Origin: Atherinomorus stipes
Taxonomy: Eukaryota; Chordata; Actinopteri; Atheriniformes; Atherinidae
NCBI GenBank assembly: GCA_023101725.1
Contig: JALJCO010013442.1
Coordinates: 1 to 64,000 of the forward strand
Direction: 5' to 3'
DNA: 64,000 bases
How positions within the stretch are numbered: position 1 is the stretch's first letter; each line of letters begins with the position of its first letter. This document shows, one piece after another, positions 59,566 to 64,000 of the stretch. Made by a program: the position numbers and the translations under genes. Under the pieces are notes generated by a model. The model did not search any database, was not told the origin of the DNA, and saw nothing but the letters and a program-made list of their open reading frames with translations.

Positions 59566-59990
59566 AAGGGCCCATAAAATGCACTTTTCTCTCCATCTGA
59601 AACCGTTCTTTGATATCTTAATCTAAGTCATGGTTCGATCAAATCTGACCTCAGAGGGCTTCAGTTGCACCGCGCACCTTCTTTTTTTCCTCCTTTCTCA
59701 AATGTATCTCTTTTTTTTTTTTTTTTTTTTGCAAATGTACCTCTGAGTTCTGGCACTGTTGAACTCACTAGCAGCCGCAGCTTTCATCGTTTTTCATCTC
59801 TACTGGTGTTGTGCAGAAAAGCATGCGAATAGAGTCCTCTCTGAAACGAGAGAGCATCTCAGTCTCAGAGGTGGAGCAGCGCTAGTAAATCAGGTATGGA
59901 AGAAGACGATGTTCAAGACTGGAGTGACCAGCCAGTGACGTATGAATACAGTACCGAAGTCAGGCCTATTGTAAAAAAAAAAAAAAAATG
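59566..59990 (+). mobile_element. Possible MITE fragment
   Basis: TTTAAAGGGCCCATAAAATG at 59571 resembles teleost AAAGG-type MITE ends. The segment includes a T22 run (59709) and an A16 run (59972). No opposite end seen. Confidence 0.3.
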
Positions 59991-60028
59991 CTTCACTTAA
60001 AAAACTACAGTTTTTTTTTTTTTGTTTT

Positions 60029-60242
60029 TTGTTTGGGGGGGGGGGACCCTAGAAGACCATTTCAAGCACTGAAGAGAAGAAAAAACTTACCCATTGTAAG
60101 TTTCTATTTTAATTAACTTCCCTAGTTACATTCAGGTTAAATAATATAAATAAAAACACATGGGTGACATGTACTGTAGACCAACAAAGAGCTAAGAGAC
60201 CAGAAACCTTCTCTGGTTTTTGCTCTTTTTTGAAAAACACTT
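60029..60242. other. Flank of the LTR element
   Basis: A T-rich/G-rich run at 60011-60046 and AT-rich DNA. No gene. Confidence 0.4.
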
Positions 60243-60341
60243 TGTGATGGGACTGGGTTCACGGTCCCACCTGGATCAGCCTGCGGCCTGTCTGCGCCCG
60301 ATAAACTCACACCTAGACCAGTATCTCTCCTTGTCGGGAGC

Positions 60342-60347
60342 TTTATT
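60342..60347 (-). terminator. LTR polyadenylation signal
   Basis: AATAAA on the minus strand about 380 nt downstream of the TATA box and about 100 nt before the LTR end, the expected place for an R-region poly-A signal. Confidence 0.6.
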
Positions 60348-60724
60348 GTGCTCACCTCCTCCCAAGTTCCATGTGATCCCTCAGTGAACAAGTGCAACAG
60401 ACAGTATCCATAGAGGCCACGAAGCCACACAGCCAACACAACTCCACCCGGTTGCTCTCCTCCAGCTTCTACTACACTCCTCTCTCCATTACCCAGACGC
60501 TGGCCCATTCATAAAAACTAAGCCCCGCCCACCAAGCAGTAGTGCTTCCGGACTTCTCGGTTGGCTGTGTGCCACGTCACCCCATTAAGTGAACAACAGA
60601 AAACCAAAATAATGTACAAAGACACACAATACACATATAACACGTTTCCCGGGAACACAGATACAACAAAGACACATTCTCCCATGCCTAATACTCCAGG
60701 TCATAGGCTTATATATTATATATA

Positions 60725-60730
60725 TTTATA
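60725..60730 (-). promoter_or_regulatory. LTR TATA box
   Basis: TATAAA on the minus strand in an AT-rich block (60709-60735), about 75 bp into the LTR. It is the probable U3 promoter of the retrotransposon. Transcription start is inferred, not seen. Confidence 0.5.
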
Positions 60731-60805
60731 TGTATATGTAGGCACTTGTGTGATTCTTCCCATAAACAACCAGCTTCCTGCCTGTGACGTAATCCCTCCG
60801 TCACA

Positions 60806-60820
60806 TTATCCCCTTCCCCT
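60806..60820 (-). other. Polypurine tract
   Basis: AGGGGAAGGGGATAA on the minus strand abuts the LTR start. It primes plus-strand DNA synthesis in LTR elements and fixes the LTR boundary at 60805. Confidence 0.8.
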
Positions 60821-61440
60821 GAAGGTTGAAGATGTCCCATCGGAAACCGCGACAAATAATCTGCAACAACATTGGCAGTTCCGGCCCGATGTTTCACTGT
60901 GAACTTAAACGGCTGTAGAGCAATGTACCACCGTGTCAGTCTATGATTTTTGTCTTTCATGGAGCCAATCCATGTAAGGGCCCTGTGATCAGTCTCCAAG
61001 ACAAACTCACGACCTAACAAGTAATATTTAAGGCTCTCTAAAGCCCACTTAACGGCAAGACCTTCCTTTTCAATAGTGGAATACCGTGTCTCTCTAGGTA
61101 ATAATCAACGGCTGAGGTACAGTATTGGTTTCTCTGCCCCCTCCTCTCCTTGTGCCAGTACTGCTCCAAGCCCAGCTGCGGATGCATCCACCTGTACCAC
61201 AAAGCCTTTGTCAAAATCTGGACTATGGAGCACAGGTGACGAACACAGGCACTGTTTGAGGGCATTGAACGCTTTCTCACAGTCCTCAGTCCAGATAATG
61301 GGATTCTTTGTCTTCTTCGTTGTGAGGGCTGTTAGAGGAGCAGCCAGGGCAGCGAATTGCGGAACGAATCGACGATACCAGCCTGTGAGCCCCAAAAACG
61401 AACGAACCTCCTTTTTTTGTTCGAGGTCGTGGGCAGTTCT

Positions 61441-63027
61441 TTATGGCTTCGATCTTGTCCACTTGGGGGCGCACCCCTCACCTCGGCCCAACCGATAACC
61501 CAGGTATCTGACCTCTCTCTGTGCCCAAACACATTTCTCCACATTTAGAGTGAGCCCCTCCCGCTGGATAGCTCCCAACACATCTCTCAGGTGCCGCAGA
61601 TGTTCCTTCCAGGTATGACTATAGATGACAACGTCATCCAAATAGGCAGCACTAAAGTCCTCATATCCCTGGAGGACTCTGTCCATTAGCCGCTGGAAGG
61701 TGGCCGGAGCTCCATGTAACCCAAAGGGAATCACCGTGAACTGGAACAGACCAGAAGGTGTCTGGAAGGCAGTGTAAGGTCTGCTGGTGGGCTCCAACGG
61801 CACCTGCCAGTACCCTTTGCAAAGGTCCAAGGTTGTAATGTATGTTGCCGAGCCGATCCGTTCCAGGAGCTCGTCCACCCTTGGCATTGGGTAAGCGTCA
61901 AACTCAGAGACAGCATTTAGCCTGCGAAAGTCAATGCATGGTCTCAGGGATCCGTCTTTCTTGGTTAAGAGGACCATCGGACTGCACCACTCGGACTCTG
62001 ATGGCTCGATTACACCCATATCCAACATGGTTGCAATCTCTCCTTTTAGCTTGCTCACCAGCTGTTGGGGCACCCTATATGGGCGCTGCCGGATCGGCCT
62101 GTGGTCCTTCAGCCGAATGGAGTGCTGTGTTCCTGCAGTTCGGCCGGGTCTGGCCCTGAACACCGCTGGAACAGCCCTGAAGATCTGTTGGAGATCGGTT
62201 GCCTGTTCTGTGGACAGATGCCCCAAATCAGGGCTAGCGGTCTTTGTGAAGACCATCCACCCAGGATCGTTGACATCGTCGCCCTCCGTCGACACAACCA
62301 TTCCCACCACAGCTGCTGCTTCTGGCCGTTCCTTCCACTCTTTGAGCAGGTTCACGTGGTAGGTTTGATGTGTACGTTTTTTCTCTGGCTGATGAACCTC
62401 ATAGGTGACCGGGCCCATTTTCCGGGTTATCACGTATGGTCCCTGCCATTTGGATAGCAACTTGGAGGTAGATGAGGGAAGAAGCAGCAGCACCTTCTGT
62501 CCCGGTCGGTATGTCCGGTTTCGTGCCTGCTGGTCATACCATGTTTTCTGGTTTCTTTGCGCCTCCTGTAGGTTTACCTCTGCTTCATCTTGGTAGGTCG
62601 CCAGTCTTTCCCGCATTTCCATGATGTACTGAATGATCCCCCTCTCCTCCGAACCACACCCTGGAACCTCCCAGTTTTTCCGTAACAGGTCCAACGGGCC
62701 TTGTACATCCCACCCATATAAAAGTTCAAAGGGTGAAAACCCAGTAGAGGCCTGTGGGACCTCCCTGTAGGCAAACAAGAGAAAGGGAAGCCAGCGGTGC
62801 CAGTCCTTTCCAGTATCGTTTACAAACTTCTGTAACATTCTTTTTAGGGTTTGGTTAAACCGTTCAACCAACCCGTCGGTCTGAGGATGATACGGAGAGG
62901 TTTTAATAGCAGTGATGCCCAACTGTTTCTGAAACTGTCCCATGATCTTGGATGTAAAGTTCGTGCCCTGATCAGTTATGATTTCCTCGGGGGATACCAA
63001 CTCGAGAAAACAGCTCAACAAGTGCAT
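61441..63027 (-). pseudogene. Gmr1-like pol, part 2: integrase C-half fused to RT
   Basis: One 528-codon open frame holds the rest of integrase: second Asp at residue 19 in ITDQGTNF, Glu55 in LVERFNQ, and a GPY/F module at residues 194-210. After about 100 linker residues comes a full Ty3/Gypsy-type RT: WCSPMVLLTKKDGSLRPCID at 348-367, Asp401 in LDLCKGYWQV, FGLHGAPATFQ at 435-445, and the active-site YLDD at 462-465. The frame ends at 61441 after a shift near 61470. Since integrase and RT share one unbroken frame, the order is a property of the element and not of rearrangement. Confidence 0.9.
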
Positions 63028-64000
63028 GCACTACTGCAGTGGTGGTGATGGAACGTAGTGGAAACGCCTCTGGATAACGAGTGGCATAGTCGCATACGAC
63101 CAAGATATACTGATGTCCCTGGCTGCTTTTAACCAGGGGACCCACTATATCCATGGCCACTCTTCTAAAAGGGGTGGAAATGCACGGAAGGGGGTGGAGA
63201 CATGCCCGATCAGATTTTCTGGGTAGACTGGTCTTCTGACAAGTAGAGCATGTAGCACAATATGTCTGCACATCGCTGTACATGCCAGGCCAGAAAAATC
63301 TGGAGCTAATACGGAGGTAGGTCTTGTGCCGACCTAAATGACCCGCCCATGGAATGGTGTGTGCAATGTGCATAATCAGAGGCCTGCATACAGATGGAAC
63401 AACCAAACGTTTCAAATTGTCTGTTTGCATATACAAAACACCATTTTCCACTACGATGTGATCTCGACTCAGTGCCTTATTACCACCCTCTGGAGCTTTT
63501 TCCCACAATGACTTCAAAGTTACATCCTCTTTTTGCAATCTATCAATGTCATTGGGTATTTTCCACTTTTCTTTTGTCTGTAGCCCATGCACATTATCAC
63601 CTGCAAGACCCATAGTCTTCTCAAACCGGCGCTGTCGCCGTGTTTTAACCATCTTGTCTTTGCCAGTGTTACACAGACTATGGTCTAAGTCTGGCAACGG
63701 CTGGAGACCAGCTCTAGCCTGGGCTCGTGTCAGAACTGGACATACAACATGATCAGTTTCAGTATCATCATCCCCATAATCTTTGACAATTTCGTTGTTA
63801 ACCAGGACAGCAGGGTTGACATCAGTAATGGCTTCTGGTTCACGTAACAGAGACAGTAAAATTGGCAAATCTCTTCCCAACAATAGTTCAACAGGCAACC
63901 CGTCAACCACGCCCACTGACATCAAATAGGACTGTCCATCAACAATTACGGTGATTTCCGCTCGCGGGTAAACATGACAGTCACCATGTACACAAACAAT
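62972..64000 (-). pseudogene. Gmr1-like pol, part 1: protease end and integrase N-half
   Basis: The frame enters from the window edge with the end of a retroviral-type aspartic protease: a VELLLGRDLP block at 63870-63890 (residues 12-21 counted from the Met at 63925). A linker with VLTRAQARAG follows. Then comes the HHCC zinc-binding domain (His196, His200, Cys226, Cys229) and the integrase core start with the first catalytic Asp at residue 259 in MDIVGPL (about 63150). After residue 312 the frame is lost by a shift in a G/C run near 62990, and integrase continues in the next piece. Protease lying directly before integrase is itself part of the unusual order. Confidence 0.85.

Larger units (their letters stand above)
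60243..60805 (-). repeat. 3' LTR, 563 bp
   Basis: Read on the minus strand it starts TGTGACGGAGGG directly after the polypurine tract and ends CCCAGTCCCATCACA. The ends carry the TG...CA signature and short imperfect inverted repeats (TGTGACGG and TGTGATGG). A TATA box and a poly-A signal lie inside, consistent with a short U3, long R and short U5. The second LTR is outside the window. Confidence 0.8.
60709..61474 (-). pseudogene. Gmr1-like pol, part 3: RT connection and RNase H
   Basis: After the shift near 61470 reading passes through a second frame for about 65 nt, then returns near 61405, so two shifts compensate. The frame then gives LTGWYRRFVPQFA (RT thumb), VDASAAGLGAVLAQ with the first RNase H Asp near 61195, and a nonsense codon TGA at 61106-61108. 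In the same frame beyond it are FVLETDHRALTW (the DH pair near 60990) and VKHRAGTANVVADYLSR near 60850. Reading continues about 45 codons into the LTR before stopping at 60709. RNase H is thus C-terminal, with no integrase after it. Confidence 0.85.
60243..64000 (-). mobile_element. Gmr1-like Ty3/Gypsy LTR retrotransposon, 3' part
   Basis: Minus-strand LTR retrotransposon. From the window end inward: aspartic-protease C-terminus, integrase, reverse transcriptase, RNase H, polypurine tract, 3' LTR. The 5' LTR, gag and most of protease lie beyond 64000. Integrase precedes RT, which marks the Gmr1-type branch of Ty3/Gypsy known from deuterostomes. The element copies its RNA to DNA and integrates it; this copy has frame breaks and is not functional as read. 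Without the 5' LTR its age and target duplication (flank CACTT at 60238-60242) cannot be judged. Confidence 0.85.

Noticed and set aside
1..64000. CRISPR arrays, operons, riboswitches, phage or plasmid modules
   Set aside because: None seen; composition and element content are those of a vertebrate nuclear genome.
60709..64000. Endogenous retrovirus with env
   Set aside because: The LTR follows RNase H directly with no room for env, and the domain order and H2C2 integrase fit a Gmr1-like Gypsy element.

Overview
The window looks like a gene-poor stretch of a ray-finned (teleost) fish nuclear genome. It is AT-rich, has no convincing multi-exon host gene, and is crowded with transposable elements of types typical of teleosts: an L1/Tx1-like LINE, RTE-X-like and L2/CR1-like LINE fragments, a Tc1-like transposon, several hAT and PIF/Harbinger relics, fold-back MITEs, a tRNA-derived SINE, and a Ty3/Gypsy LTR retrotransposon. 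Microsatellites and homopolymer runs are frequent. Family names rest on motif recognition by eye; no database search was run.

Layout. 1-2140: 5'-truncated L1-like LINE (minus). 2472-2929: a weak exon-like signal (minus). 3.5-4.8 kb: microsatellites and a fold-back element. 6608-8460: hAT-like element with other repeats nested in it. 9.6-10.5 kb: ancient RTE-X LINE copy. 11515-12679: hAT element with a perfect 8-bp target duplication. 15.3-17.8 kb: MITE, LINE scrap, tandem duplication, THAP-domain remnant and an 811-bp fold-back element. 17.8-20.9 kb: little recognisable. 20.9-30.8 kb: three copies of one MITE-like family (called family X here), a MITE at 23908-24689, and a hAT relic with a BED-like start. 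32550-33044: second hAT element with a perfect 8-bp duplication. 35.4-36.5 kb: Harbinger relic carrying an RTE-X LINE insert with a perfect 13-bp duplication. 37.6-38.4 kb: LINE scraps and a hairpin. 41.2-42.3 kb: CACTG-ended element. 43541-45862: Tc1-like transposon split by a TA-flanked 1063-bp element and holding a 27-bp perfect hairpin. 50.9-51.4 kb: second Harbinger relic. 54-56 kb: retroposon tails and a MITE copy. 60243-64000: 3' part of an LTR retrotransposon, minus strand, running off the window.

The most notable item is that LTR retrotransposon. One uninterrupted frame runs from the integrase into the reverse transcriptase, so the pol order is protease, integrase, reverse transcriptase, RNase H. 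That is the Copia-like order found in Gmr1-type Ty3/Gypsy elements first described from cod, not the usual Gypsy order. The copy is broken by frameshifts and a nonsense codon. Nothing here works together as a host pathway; the biology of the window is element insertion, nesting and decay.
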